Assembly (NCBI GenBank): GCA_013697635.1
Contig: JACCWM010000036.1
Location: 62,001 to 126,000 of the forward strand
Direction of reading: 5' to 3'
From: Lujinxingiaceae bacterium
GTDB taxonomy: Bacteria > Myxococcota_A > Bradymonadia > Bradymonadales > Bradymonadaceae
DNA: 64,000 bases
A program made the position numbers and the translations under genes. Position 1 is the first letter of the stretch. The number at the start of each line of letters is the position of its first letter. Shown here piece after piece: positions 52,870-61,666 of this stretch. The notes beneath the pieces were generated by a model. The model made no database searches. It was not told the DNA's origin and saw nothing but the letters and a program-made list of their open reading frames with translations.

Positions 52870-53643
52870 CTATTCGTGTTCGGACAGGATGCGCGTTCGC
52901 ACCTCGAAGAGCGACTCGTCGACGCGCACCCAACCACTGGCCTTTTTGTGCTCGACGAGCACCCACCACTGCTGCTCGAGCGGCTGGAACTTGCGCCTGC
53001 CCACGGACGGCTCGCTCTCGGCGGCGAATTGCTTGGCCGGGCAGCTCCCCAGATACAGGCGCTCGCGAACCTCGACATAACAGGCGCCCTCGCCGGCATA
53101 CTGAAAGAGCGCGACACGCTCTTCGGCCTCGATCGTGAGAGTCTCCTCGCTTGCGACCATCTCCTCGGGCTCGATGGGCTCCGCCAAAGGATCGTAGAAA
53201 ACGCCCACAAAACGTGTCTGACGCAGCGCCCGGTAGATGCGCGGGCGGGTTACGACGACGCGCGTCTCCTTCCATTCGACTTCGTTGCCGTCTGGCCAGC
53301 TGACTTCAGCGACGCTGGCCGACAGGGCGTCCGGGTGCTGGCGAAGCGCAATCTCGTCGCTGCCTCCAAGCCATGTGAGGCTGAATGTGTGCATCTCCTC
53401 TCGCCCGGGCCACGACTCGATCACAAAGGGCGCCGGTCCCGGTTCAGCCGCCGCGTCGCGCCCGGCATCTGCGCTCTCGACGATCTCGGGGGTCACGGCC
53501 ACGTCAGCTTCGACGGCCGTGGGCGGCAAAACGGCTGGCTCGGGCGGGCTTGCCAACTGCCTTTCACAGGCGCTAGCACCGGCCAGGCCGAGGATGGCGG
53601 CGGCGATGCCGGCTGCTTGCTTAAAACTACGACTTCTCAACAT
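52870..53643 (-). CDS. SH3-like lipoprotein
   Basis: 257 residues from the ATG at 53643, with GGAG six bases upstream. Signal peptide with lipobox ASAC. An acidic Pro/Ala linker precedes two beta-rich parts. The C-terminal half (RERLYLGSCPAKQFAA, EQQWWVLVEHKKASGWVRV) has the pattern of bacterial SH3-like domains. Likely a cell-envelope lipoprotein. A longer frame upstream to 55164 is only the shadow of the Sel1 gene. Confidence 0.75.
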   Translation of the reverse strand: MLRSRSFKQAAGIAAAILGLAGASACERQLASPPEPAVLPPTAVEADVAVTPEIVESADAGRDAAAEPGPAPFVIESWPGREEMHTFSLTWLGGSDEIALRQHPDALSASVAEVSWPDGNEVEWKETRVVVTRPRIYRALRQTRFVGVFYDPLAEPIEPEEMVASEETLTIEAEERVALFQYAGEGACYVEVRERLYLGSCPAKQFAAESEPSVGRRKFQPLEQQWWVLVEHKKASGWVRVDESLFEVRTRILSEHE

Positions 53644-53769
53644 CTTGCGCTCCAACCGCTCGGCAGACTCAACAATGTGAAGCGAAACAGATATGCTGTT
53701 CACCACGTCACGCTTGCTGCATACCAGATAGCAAGTTCTATACTCTACGACAAAACGAACTTGAACACG

Positions 53770-55089
53770 ATGGGCCTGACCATGTTGACTCGAAAGCGCA
53801 TCGTACTTCGCATTGTGATCGCATTGTTGGGCCTGGTTTTGGGCTTGCTGGTCTTTGCTCAGCTCAAGCCTGGCGAAGCTGACGAGCCCAGTGTGCCTTT
53901 CGAGCCGGCGCACAACGCCGAGATCACCCTGCCGGCCGAACTCGAGATCACCTCGAAGTCGTGCAAAGGCGGCGTTATGGCGGCCTGCTATGAGCTCGGC
54001 GTGCAACTGGCATCCGGCGTGGTCGTCGAGTCGAACATCGAGGCTGCGCGCGAGCTGTTCGAGACGGCCTGCCACGGTGGCCACACGCCGGCCTGCGTCG
54101 ATCTGGGCCTGATGTTCGAGGAGGGCTTGGGCGTGTCGATCGATGTCGAGGGCGCCCGCCGTTGGTATCAGATGGCCTGCGATGGCGGCGACCCCACCGG
54201 TTGCAGCAGCCTGGAGTTCGTCGGGCAAGGCCGCGATGCGCTGGAGAACGCGCTCGAGCGCAACGCACAACACTGCGAGGCGGGCGATCTGCTGGCCTGC
54301 GTCGATCTGGGCATCTTCTACGGCACCGGTCAGGGGGTCGTGCTCGATATTGCCCGTGCCTACGCGCTCTATGCGCGAGCCTGCGAGGGCGGCCAGATGC
54401 TTGGCTGCTACTACCTGGGTGCGGCCTTTGCCAGCGGCGAGGGCGTCGAACGAGACCTCAACCGTGCCAAGACGCTCTACGAGAAGTCCTGCGACGGCGG
54501 CGAGCTCAGCGGCTGCAACAACCTCGCGGCGATGCTCGAGGCCGGCCCAGGCGAGTCTGGCGAAGGCGGCCCGGTGCGTGATCTGGCCGGCGCCCGCGCG
54601 CTCTATGAGCGCAGCTGCGAGGGCGAAAACATGCGCGCTTGCCACAACCTGGCCGTGCTCTATCAGAGCGGCAGCGGCGTCAAAGCCGATCCGCGCCGCG
54701 CGCGCGAACTCTTCGAGAAAGCTTGCGAGGGCTGGGAAGGCGCGGCCTGCCATAGCCTGGCCGTCTTGCACGCACGCGGCGACGATTCGAGCAGCGAGGA
54801 TGTCGACGCGGCTCGCCTGCTCTACGAGAAGGCCTGCCAGGCAGGCTTTGCACCCTCGTGCCATAACGCAGGCATCATCTACGCGATGGGCCAGGGCGTC
54901 GAAGCCGATTTTGTGCGCGCTCGCGCCCTGCTCAACCAGGCATGTGAGGGCCAGCACATGCTGGGATGCTACTTTCTCGGAGCGCTCCATGAGCGTGGAC
55001 AGGGCGGCCCGGCGAGCAAGACACTCGCCGACGCGCTTTATGCCCGAGCATGTCAGGGCGGTGTAGCGCTCGCCTGTGCACAAGACTAA
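53770..55089 (+). CDS. Membrane-anchored Sel1-repeat protein
   Basis: 439 residues from the ATG at 53770 (ATG 53782 possible). One N-terminal membrane segment (IVIALLGLVLGLLVF) and then about nine to ten Sel1-like repeats of ~36-38 residues with paired Cys (KSCKGGVMAACYELG, ACHGGHTPACVDLG, ACEGGQMLGCYYLG). The paired cysteines resemble disulfide-bridged repeats in Helicobacter Hcp proteins, so it is probably periplasmic. Such repeats usually serve as protein-binding scaffolds. Confidence 0.88.
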   Translation: MGLTMLTRKRIVLRIVIALLGLVLGLLVFAQLKPGEADEPSVPFEPAHNAEITLPAELEITSKSCKGGVMAACYELGVQLASGVVVESNIEAARELFETACHGGHTPACVDLGLMFEEGLGVSIDVEGARRWYQMACDGGDPTGCSSLEFVGQGRDALENALERNAQHCEAGDLLACVDLGIFYGTGQGVVLDIARAYALYARACEGGQMLGCYYLGAAFASGEGVERDLNRAKTLYEKSCDGGELSGCNNLAAMLEAGPGESGEGGPVRDLAGARALYERSCEGENMRACHNLAVLYQSGSGVKADPRRARELFEKACEGWEGAACHSLAVLHARGDDSSSEDVDAARLLYEKACQAGFAPSCHNAGIIYAMGQGVEADFVRARALLNQACEGQHMLGCYFLGALHERGQGGPASKTLADALYARACQGGVALACAQD

Positions 55090-55193
55090 AGCTGCTGCAG
55101 GGTTGACAAGCAGTGTGGGATATACGCCATTATAGCCCGGTTTGGTTTTGTCCAAGATTCTCAAATGTCATCTACCAGCCCAGGAGAACCCCA

Positions 55194-55970
55194 ATGTCCC
55201 AGCCCACGCTAAGTTTTTTGCTCGTCTTGATCTTCGCCGCTTCGGCGGCCTGTAACGGGCAAAAAACGCCCCAGGCGGCCGCACCGGCGCCCGAGCCGAG
55301 CGCGCAGGAGCAGGCTGAGCAGCCCGCAAACGAGCCCGCAAACGAGCCCGCCGCTGAGGTCGCCAACGAAGTCGAGGCTGCACCGGCCGGTGAGCGCCAC
55401 CCGGCGATGACCGATCCCTCGCTCGCCGCCGAGACCGCCCCGGCAAGCTACAAGCTCAATTTCGAGACGACCAAGGGCACCATCGTCATTGAAGTGACCC
55501 GCGACTGGGCGCCCAACGGCGCCGATCGCCTCTACAACCTGGCCAAGATCGGCTACTTCAATGACGTCGCCTTCTTTCGCGTGATCCAGGGCTTCATGGT
55601 GCAGTTTGGCATCCACGGCCAGGCCGACGTCAACGCCGCCTGGCGCGAAGCGCGCATCCCCGACGATGCCGTCAAAGAGAGCAACAAGCCGGGCTACGTC
55701 ACCTTTGCCACGGCCGGTCCGAACACGCGCACCTCACAGCTCTTCATCAACTTTGGCCAGAATGCCGGCCTCGATCCCCAGGGCTTTGCGCCGCTTGGTA
55801 AAGTGGTCGAGGGTATGGACGTGGTCAACAGCCTCTACGCCGGTTACGGCGAAGGTGCGCCCCAGGGCCGCGGTCCCTCGCAGGGACGCATGCAGGCCGA
55901 GGGCAACACCTACCTCAAGTCGAGCTTTCCCGAGCTCGACTACATCAAGTCGGTCACGATCGTCGAATGA
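55194..55970 (+). CDS. Cyclophilin-type peptidyl-prolyl isomerase lipoprotein
   Basis: 258 residues from the ATG at 55194 (AGGAG upstream). Signal peptide with lipobox SAAC. An Ala/Pro/Glu linker has a 12-bp repeat. The cyclophilin domain (about 85-258) has FFRVIQGFMVQFG, TSQLFINFGQN and GFAPLGKVVEGMDVV. The Arg in FFRV is the catalytic Arg of the family. It should speed proline isomerisation of exported proteins in the periplasm. Confidence 0.9.
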   Translation: MSQPTLSFLLVLIFAASAACNGQKTPQAAAPAPEPSAQEQAEQPANEPANEPAAEVANEVEAAPAGERHPAMTDPSLAAETAPASYKLNFETTKGTIVIEVTRDWAPNGADRLYNLAKIGYFNDVAFFRVIQGFMVQFGIHGQADVNAAWREARIPDDAVKESNKPGYVTFATAGPNTRTSQLFINFGQNAGLDPQGFAPLGKVVEGMDVVNSLYAGYGEGAPQGRGPSQGRMQAEGNTYLKSSFPELDYIKSVTIVE

Positions 55971-55979
55971 GCCAAGCCC

Positions 55980-56021
55980 GAGCCTGGTGAGCCGGGCGCC
56001 CTGCCCCCGCTCGCCAGGCTC
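55980..56021. terminator. Hairpin after cyclophilin gene, possible terminator
   Basis: GAGCCTGGTGAGC pairs with GCTCGCCAGGCTC (13 bp, one G-U) around a 16-base loop. No T-run follows. It overlaps the end of the convergent membrane-protein gene by two bases. Confidence 0.5.
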
Positions 56022-56421
56022 AAGCCGTGAGCGCTGGCGCCGCCTGCGAGATCGCACGCAGGCGTAGAAACCAGTACGTCCATATGCCGTTGAAGCTCGC
56101 AAATATCGCAAAAAACAACCAACCCATGGCGGGGCCGCCCTGGAGCATCGTCACAAGGATGCCCAGCGTCGCTGTGCCCGACCACAAGATCTTCAGGCGC
56201 AGCATGGTGCGAAACGACTCCAGGGGCGCGTCGCGCCCGAGCAAGCTCTCCACGCCAATGCCCACGAGCGCTGCGCCCACCAGCCGCGCCGTCATCGGAT
56301 CGACCGCCGGCCAGCCGAACATGCCCAGAAACAACTCCGGGGCGATGAGCAGCGGGGCCGCAAAGACGATGTCGGCGACAAAATGAAAGACGAACCAAAA
56401 GCGTAAGGCCTTGGGAACCAT
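56020..56421 (-). CDS. Hypothetical membrane protein
   Basis: 133 residues from the ATG at 56421, chosen because GGAG lies six bases upstream. About four membrane segments (FVFHFVADIVFAAPLLIA, VGAALVGIGVESLL, LWSGTATLGILVTML and a C-terminal one). No family recognised. Convergent with the cyclophilin gene. A longer frame to 56622 overlaps the start of the kinase gene and is unlikely. Confidence 0.7.
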   Translation of the reverse strand: MVPKALRFWFVFHFVADIVFAAPLLIAPELFLGMFGWPAVDPMTARLVGAALVGIGVESLLGRDAPLESFRTMLRLKILWSGTATLGILVTMLQGGPAMGWLFFAIFASFNGIWTYWFLRLRAISQAAPALTA

Positions 56422-56621
56422 ACCATTCTCCACAAGAGAGGGTGGGACAACGATCGAGCGTCTGCGATGCCTGCCCATTGTGCGCATGGCGCGAGGCCGA
56501 GGTAAAGCGCGGCTACGCAGAAAATGCGGACCTTCGCGGCAAGCCGCTAGTGCATGGGCCAATCTGTGATAGGCTTTTGATCGTTCTGCCGCAATAATTC
56601 TAGGTGACAGGGTCAAGTGCA

Positions 56622-58946
56622 ATGGCTAATTTTCGTAGACATTGGCGATGGATATTTGGCAATCGATTCCCGCTGGTGGGCATCGTCGTCATCGGACTCT
56701 CGCTGGGCGCGCTCAACGCCGCGAGCATCAGGGTGCTCTCGGTTTTCCAGTATTGGAACGAGAGCCAGAGCCGGGTAGCCCACGCGGTGCAGGCCGCCGG
56801 CACGAGTCTTTATCGTTACGCTGACACGGGCAACCCGGCACACTACGCAAAGTACCTGCAGGCCATGCGAGTTCCTTTGCTGAGCATCGAGGTACGCGCC
56901 GAGCTCGATAAGCCCGAGCCCGACCTGTCGCTGGTGATCCGCCGCCTCGAGGAGGCGGGCTTCTCCTCGACGAGCACCACGGTCGGAGTGCGCGCGCACC
57001 ACTATTTCAGTTACTTGCCGGCTGTGCAAAGCGTCGATGCGCTGTGGCGCCAATCCAACATCGAGTTCGAACGCTTGCAGCGCGTCGGTGACCAAGTCCA
57101 TGCCGATCATGGCGCCGGCAAGCTCGACGTTGATGGAGCACACGCCGAGTTGGAGGCGATCGAGGCCTCGGTCGAGCGTCTGGCCGTGCCCTTTCGACAG
57201 ACATTGCAGTTTGCCAGCGAGCGAATGCGGCGCATTCTCGGTGGCTTCAGCCTCTTTTTCTCCACCGGCCTGCTGCTGCTCATCGGACTGATGAGCTGGC
57301 GATCACTGCGACAACAAGAGCACGAGAGCCAGCGCACCCGCGATGAGCTCGACGAGCGCGACCAGCTCTACCGGGCCGTACTCCAAAACACGCCCGATGC
57401 CATCTATGTCTTCGACCCTCACACCTTGTGCGTCGTCGAGACCAACGCCGCATTTCGCCAGTTGCTGGGCTTTGATGGCGATGAGCGCGGCGTGGCCCAT
57501 CTGCATGATTTTGTCGATCAGCCCCCCGAAGAGATTGCTGCCGTCGTTCAAGAGGTGCGACGCCAGCCGCTTCTGGCCACGCCGAGCAAGTGGCGCCACC
57601 GCGACGGGCACACGATTGTGATCGAGATCACGGCGGCCGGCGTCAAACCCGACGCCGACGGCGAGGCCGAGCTGATCTGCGTGATCGGCCGCGACCTGAC
57701 CGCGCAGCGCGAGCTCAATGCCCGTTTGATCGAGGTCGACCGGCTCGCCTCGATGGGAAACCTGGCGACCGCCGTCGGCCACGAGATCAATAATCCGCTG
57801 GCCTTCATCACAGCCAACATCGAGTTCGCCTGGCGCTCGCTGCTTGACGAAAGAGCGCTCATCGCGCGCTTGTCCGAAGCAGCCAAGCTGGTCGACCCGG
57901 TAAGCAACGTCGTCGCTGAGCTGGGCATCAAGCGTGACACGATCATCGAGGCGCTGCACGACGCCGTCGCAGGAGCCGCGCGCGTTCGTGACGTCGTACG
58001 CGACCTCAACACCTTCACGCACTGGAAGGTCACCGAGAGCTGGATCCCCGTCGAGTTGGAAAAGGTGCTCGACTCGGCGATCAGCATCGCCAACAACCAG
58101 ATCCGGCATCGCGCAACGCTGGTCAAGGACTACGCCGGCGGCTTTTACGTCGAAGGCACCGAGACGCGCATCGCCCAAGTTTTTCTCAACCTGATCGTCA
58201 ACGCCGCCCAGGCTATTCCGTCTGGCGACGCCGCGCAAAACGAGATTCGCGTGGCGGCCGAGATCGACGGTGACTTCGTTGTCGTCAGCGTCTCCGACAC
58301 CGGCGTGGGCATGGCGCCGGCAGTCTTGGAGCGCATCTATGAGCCCTTCATGACCACGCGCGCCGGCAACGGCGGCAGCGGTCTTGGGCTGCCGATCTCC
58401 AAGAACATCGTCGAGAGCCTCGGGGGACGCATCGAGGTGCAAAGTGAACCGGGCCAAGGCACCTGTTTTCGCGTCTGGCTTTGCCGCGCTATTCCTGAGA
58501 TCGAGGCGGTCGCAGCCATTGCAGTGGAAGCGCCCAGATCGACGGTCGCGCGCATTCTCGTCGTCGACGATGAGCAACGCATGGGCCGCGCCGTTCAACG
58601 TACGCTGGGCAAGTCGGTCACCGTCGTCCACGAAACCAGCGCCCAAGATGGGCTGATCCGTTTGGAGACCGACGAGGCCTTCGACCTGATTTTGTGCGAC
58701 TTGATGATGCCGCATATGAACGGCGTCGTTTTCTACGGCGCGCTCGCCAGCCGGCAACCTGAGCTCTGCGAGCGCGTGATCTTCATCTCCGGTGGCGTCT
58801 TCTCCGATGACGTTCGCCAGTGGCTCGAGACCCACGATATCGAGGTACTCGAGAAGCCCTTCGATCGTGAAAAAATCTGCCGCCGGGTGCGCGAGGCTGT
58901 CGAGTCCCTCGAACGCGATGCAAATCCAGCGGTTCACCCGGAATAA
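56622..58946 (+). CDS. Hybrid sensor histidine kinase with C-terminal receiver
   Basis: 774 residues from the ATG at 56622 (GTG 56604 possible). Membrane segments near 15-35 and 205-225 flank a periplasmic helical domain. A PAS domain (about 245-360) follows (LQNTPDAIYVFDPHT). Kinase H387 is in VGHEINNPLAF, with ATPase N-box around NAAQAIPSG and a glycine box (GGSGLGLPI). The C-terminal receiver has D693 in ILCDLMMP. Hybrid architecture suggests an internal phosphorelay. No cognate regulator is adjacent; the next gene is a peroxiredoxin. Confidence 0.9.
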   Translation: MANFRRHWRWIFGNRFPLVGIVVIGLSLGALNAASIRVLSVFQYWNESQSRVAHAVQAAGTSLYRYADTGNPAHYAKYLQAMRVPLLSIEVRAELDKPEPDLSLVIRRLEEAGFSSTSTTVGVRAHHYFSYLPAVQSVDALWRQSNIEFERLQRVGDQVHADHGAGKLDVDGAHAELEAIEASVERLAVPFRQTLQFASERMRRILGGFSLFFSTGLLLLIGLMSWRSLRQQEHESQRTRDELDERDQLYRAVLQNTPDAIYVFDPHTLCVVETNAAFRQLLGFDGDERGVAHLHDFVDQPPEEIAAVVQEVRRQPLLATPSKWRHRDGHTIVIEITAAGVKPDADGEAELICVIGRDLTAQRELNARLIEVDRLASMGNLATAVGHEINNPLAFITANIEFAWRSLLDERALIARLSEAAKLVDPVSNVVAELGIKRDTIIEALHDAVAGAARVRDVVRDLNTFTHWKVTESWIPVELEKVLDSAISIANNQIRHRATLVKDYAGGFYVEGTETRIAQVFLNLIVNAAQAIPSGDAAQNEIRVAAEIDGDFVVVSVSDTGVGMAPAVLERIYEPFMTTRAGNGGSGLGLPISKNIVESLGGRIEVQSEPGQGTCFRVWLCRAIPEIEAVAAIAVEAPRSTVARILVVDDEQRMGRAVQRTLGKSVTVVHETSAQDGLIRLETDEAFDLILCDLMMPHMNGVVFYGALASRQPELCERVIFISGGVFSDDVRQWLETHDIEVLEKPFDREKICRRVREAVESLERDANPAVHPE

Positions 58947-58993
58947 TCATGGGGCCCTGCTTCTTGCATTGTCGGCGATGACACGTTAAGAAT

Positions 58994-59014
58994 ACCCTAC
59001 AAGCTCGGTAGGGT
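58994..59014 (+). terminator. Short hairpin after hybrid kinase gene
   Basis: ACCCTAC and GTAGGGT arms with a 7-base loop, followed by TTCTGAT. The 7-bp stem and short T-run make it a weak terminator candidate. Confidence 0.4.
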
Positions 59015-59080
59015 TTCTGATACGACCGTCCTTCTCATCGCTCGACGACCCAATAACGCGCACCATCAATGGAGGCACCC

Positions 59081-59716
59081 ATGGCACTGCAACTTGGCGA
59101 TATTGCACCCAATTTCACAGCTCAAACCACCCACGGACCGATCAATTTCCATGAGTGGGCTGACGACTCCTGGGTCATCTTCTTCTCCCATCCAGCGGAC
59201 TTTACGCCGGTATGCACCACAGAGCTTGGCACAGTGGCGCGCCTGCAGGGCGAGTTTCTGGAGCGTAACGTCAAGACGATCGCGCTCTCGGTTGATTCGC
59301 TCGAGTCCCACGAAGCCTGGATCAAGGACATCAACGAGACCCAGGACACCATCGTCAACTTCCCGATCGTCGCCGACGCGTCGCGCGAGGTGGCGCACAG
59401 CTACGGCATGATCCATCCCAACGCCGACAACACCATGACGGTGCGCTCGGTGTTCGTGATCGATCCCAGTCGCAAGATTCGCCTCACGCTGACCTATCCG
59501 GCGGCGACGGGTCGAAACTTCGTCGAGTTGTTGCGCGTCATCGACGCCCTTCAGCTCACCGACGGCTACAGCGTGGCCACGCCGGCCAATTGGAAGGTCG
59601 GCGAGGACGTGATCATCGTACCCTCGCTCAAGGATCCGGAGGTGCTCAAGGTGAAGTTTCCGGCCGGCTACACCGAGATCAAGCCCTATCTGCGCCTGAC
59701 CCCCTACCCCAGATAA
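59081..59716 (+). CDS. 1-Cys (Prx6-type) peroxiredoxin
   Basis: 211 residues from the ATG at 59081 (GGAGG five bases upstream; ATG 59069 lies before the conserved start). The peroxidatic Cys is C45 in PVCTTE, and no other Cys occurs, so it is a 1-Cys enzyme. PGDFTP-like HPADFTPVC and the Prx6-type C-terminal extension (PTPANWKVGEDVIIVPS-like segment) are present. It reduces peroxides and needs an external thiol. The strong hairpin behind it lies inside the convergent kinase gene. Confidence 0.93.
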   Translation: MALQLGDIAPNFTAQTTHGPINFHEWADDSWVIFFSHPADFTPVCTTELGTVARLQGEFLERNVKTIALSVDSLESHEAWIKDINETQDTIVNFPIVADASREVAHSYGMIHPNADNTMTVRSVFVIDPSRKIRLTLTYPAATGRNFVELLRVIDALQLTDGYSVATPANWKVGEDVIIVPSLKDPEVLKVKFPAGYTEIKPYLRLTPYPR

Positions 59717-59719
59717 GAG

Positions 59720-61666
59720 CTAAGCGCCTGGGCCTGGCGCGGCGCTGTCTCCGCGCCAGGCCCAGGCGATCAGCGCGAGCGCGATGAAATTGCTTGCGCC
59801 GTCGATCTCGAGCACCAGCTCAGGAAAGAGCGCGATGCCGAAGGTTCCCAGCAAAAATCCGCCTGCAGCCGGCCACAGCCTGTGGTCGACGAGATTGGCG
59901 AGCATCATGATCGAGAAGGCCAGCAAACCGTTTTCGAGCGCTGTGCAACCGCCGACATCGAGCCCCAATGCAAAGCCGACAAGGCGCATGATCAAGATCC
60001 CCGCGAGGATCACGAACAGCGAGGTGACGATGCGCGTGTTGATCGCGTTCTTGAACAACTTTTTGCGCATCACGATGACGACCAGCGTCGAGAGCGTCAA
60101 GATCGCGGCGAACTGCACGAAGTAGTTTTGAAACGAGAACTCGCTCAGAGCGTTTCGCACCAGGACGCTGTTGATCATCGGCGCTCCGCCAAACAACAGG
60201 GCCAGACACATCATCATCACGCTTCGGTCCTTGCCGCCCAGGCCCAGATCGACGTCGTGGCTGATGCGTTTGAGCTCGTCGAGCGCGCGCTCCTTTGCCC
60301 CGAGCGCCTCGCGCAGCATGGCGAGGCGCTCGAGCAGCGCGCTTGACGGCGCGCTCAAGGCGTCGATCAACAAGGTGGCGGCCTTCTCGTCTCCCATGCG
60401 CAGCTCGAAGTCGGCCATAACCTCGAGCGCCGCTTGCCTGCCGATGCGCGCATCTTCGTTGCCCGGCCAGATGTTGAGCGCCTGATCGAAGCCAAAGCGA
60501 CACTCCGTGAACAGCTCGTAGAGCGAGCCGGGCGCTTCCTGCTCGATCGCCACGCCATCGCCTGGCCCACAGTCGACAAAGAAGTCGGCGATCTGGGCTC
60601 TCAAGGCGTTCAGACGCCTCGCGCTCTCGTCGCTGAGCTTGCGGCTGACGCGGTTGCGCAAATGCTCGACCAGGGCCAGGCGAAAATCCTCGGCGCTGGC
60701 AAAGCGGTCTTCACGATTGTGACTGGTAGCCCGGTTGCAGATCGCGGCCAGATCGCGCGGTACGTCTTCGTCGTAGGCCACCGGATCGGAGCGAAAGGCA
60801 TTGATCAGCATGGCCATCACCGACGCGCCTTGATGGCGCGGCGTACCGGTGACGAGCTCGTGGAGCACCGCACCGAGCAGGTAGACGTCGGTGCGCTCAT
60901 CGAGCTGCTCGCCATGCCCTGCGGACATCTCCGGGGCGATGTAGGCCGGCGTGCCGGCGACGTCTTTGACGTCTTTTGCCAGCGGAAGCCGGCCCTTGCC
61001 ATCGTCGATCAAACTCGCTGCCAGGCCCCAGTCGAGCAGGTACACCTCGCCAAAAGCGCCGAGCATGACGTTGTCGGGCTTCAAATCACGGTGAATGATC
61101 CCCTTGCTGTGCGCAAAATGCACGGCGTTGCAGACCTGGATCAAGATATCGAGGTGGGCCTCGAGCAAGTCTTCGCTGACCCGAAACTTGGCCGGCAAAA
61201 GCTCGGGCTTATTCAAAGCCTCGGCCCAACTGACGCCCTCGACCTTCTTCATGACGAGCATCGGCGCGCCGATCTCGTCGAGACCCAGGGCATGGATCGG
61301 GATGATGTTGGGGTGCTCAAGGCGCCCGGCAATCCAGGCCTCGCGCAAGAGGTCGTCGGCGGCCCCCTCGTTGGCTCCAACGCGAACGGTCTTGATCGCC
61401 ACATCGCGGTAGAGCGAGGTTTGCTCGGCCAGGCGCACGATCCCCATGCCACCCTCGCCAATCGTGCGCGTGACACGGTACTCGGCCAGCTCGCTCAGAT
61501 CGCCAAATGCGGCCAGGCGCGGCAGCTTGCTCACCGTCAGATTGTGATGCAGACGAGGGCCCTCGATCGTGTCGCTGCTCGCGCCCACGCGCATCGTCTG
61601 GCTGTCGAGGGCGAGCGTCTTCCAAAATGCGATCAAGTTTTCGTCGGGTTGTACAGGCGTCTTCAT
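59720..61666 (-). CDS. Membrane Ser/Thr protein kinase, tandem paralog 1
   Basis: 648 residues from the ATG at 61666, which overlaps the upstream kinase stop by ATGA. Hanks-type kinase domain: glycine loop GEGGMGIVRLA, Lys K92 (VAIKTV), HRDLKPDN with D194, DWG at D212 in place of DFG, and the APEMS site. A helical middle (about 330-480) follows, then a membrane C-terminus with about five segments. The last codons also encode the peroxiredoxin terminator. It is likely a membrane-bound sensor kinase. Confidence 0.92.
   Translation of the reverse strand: MKTPVQPDENLIAFWKTLALDSQTMRVGASSDTIEGPRLHHNLTVSKLPRLAAFGDLSELAEYRVTRTIGEGGMGIVRLAEQTSLYRDVAIKTVRVGANEGAADDLLREAWIAGRLEHPNIIPIHALGLDEIGAPMLVMKKVEGVSWAEALNKPELLPAKFRVSEDLLEAHLDILIQVCNAVHFAHSKGIIHRDLKPDNVMLGAFGEVYLLDWGLAASLIDDGKGRLPLAKDVKDVAGTPAYIAPEMSAGHGEQLDERTDVYLLGAVLHELVTGTPRHQGASVMAMLINAFRSDPVAYDEDVPRDLAAICNRATSHNREDRFASAEDFRLALVEHLRNRVSRKLSDESARRLNALRAQIADFFVDCGPGDGVAIEQEAPGSLYELFTECRFGFDQALNIWPGNEDARIGRQAALEVMADFELRMGDEKAATLLIDALSAPSSALLERLAMLREALGAKERALDELKRISHDVDLGLGGKDRSVMMMCLALLFGGAPMINSVLVRNALSEFSFQNYFVQFAAILTLSTLVVIVMRKKLFKNAINTRIVTSLFVILAGILIMRLVGFALGLDVGGCTALENGLLAFSIMMLANLVDHRLWPAAGGFLLGTFGIALFPELVLEIDGASNFIALALIAWAWRGDSAAPGPGA
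59725..59768 (+). terminator. Terminator hairpin of the peroxiredoxin gene
   Basis: Perfect 18-bp stem CGCCTGGGCCTGGCGCGG / CCGCGCCAGGCCCAGGCG with an 8-base loop, starting nine bases after the peroxiredoxin stop. It lies within the last codons of the convergent kinase gene. No T-run follows, so it may act by pausing or on the mRNA end. Confidence 0.6.

Noticed and set aside
52870-55164. 764-codon minus-strand frame
   Set aside because: Only 52870-53643 is a gene; the upstream part is antisense to the Sel1 gene. GGAG and a signal peptide mark the start at 53643.
57303-58937. 544-codon open frame on the minus strand
   Set aside because: Antisense to the hybrid kinase, whose domains are complete on the plus strand.
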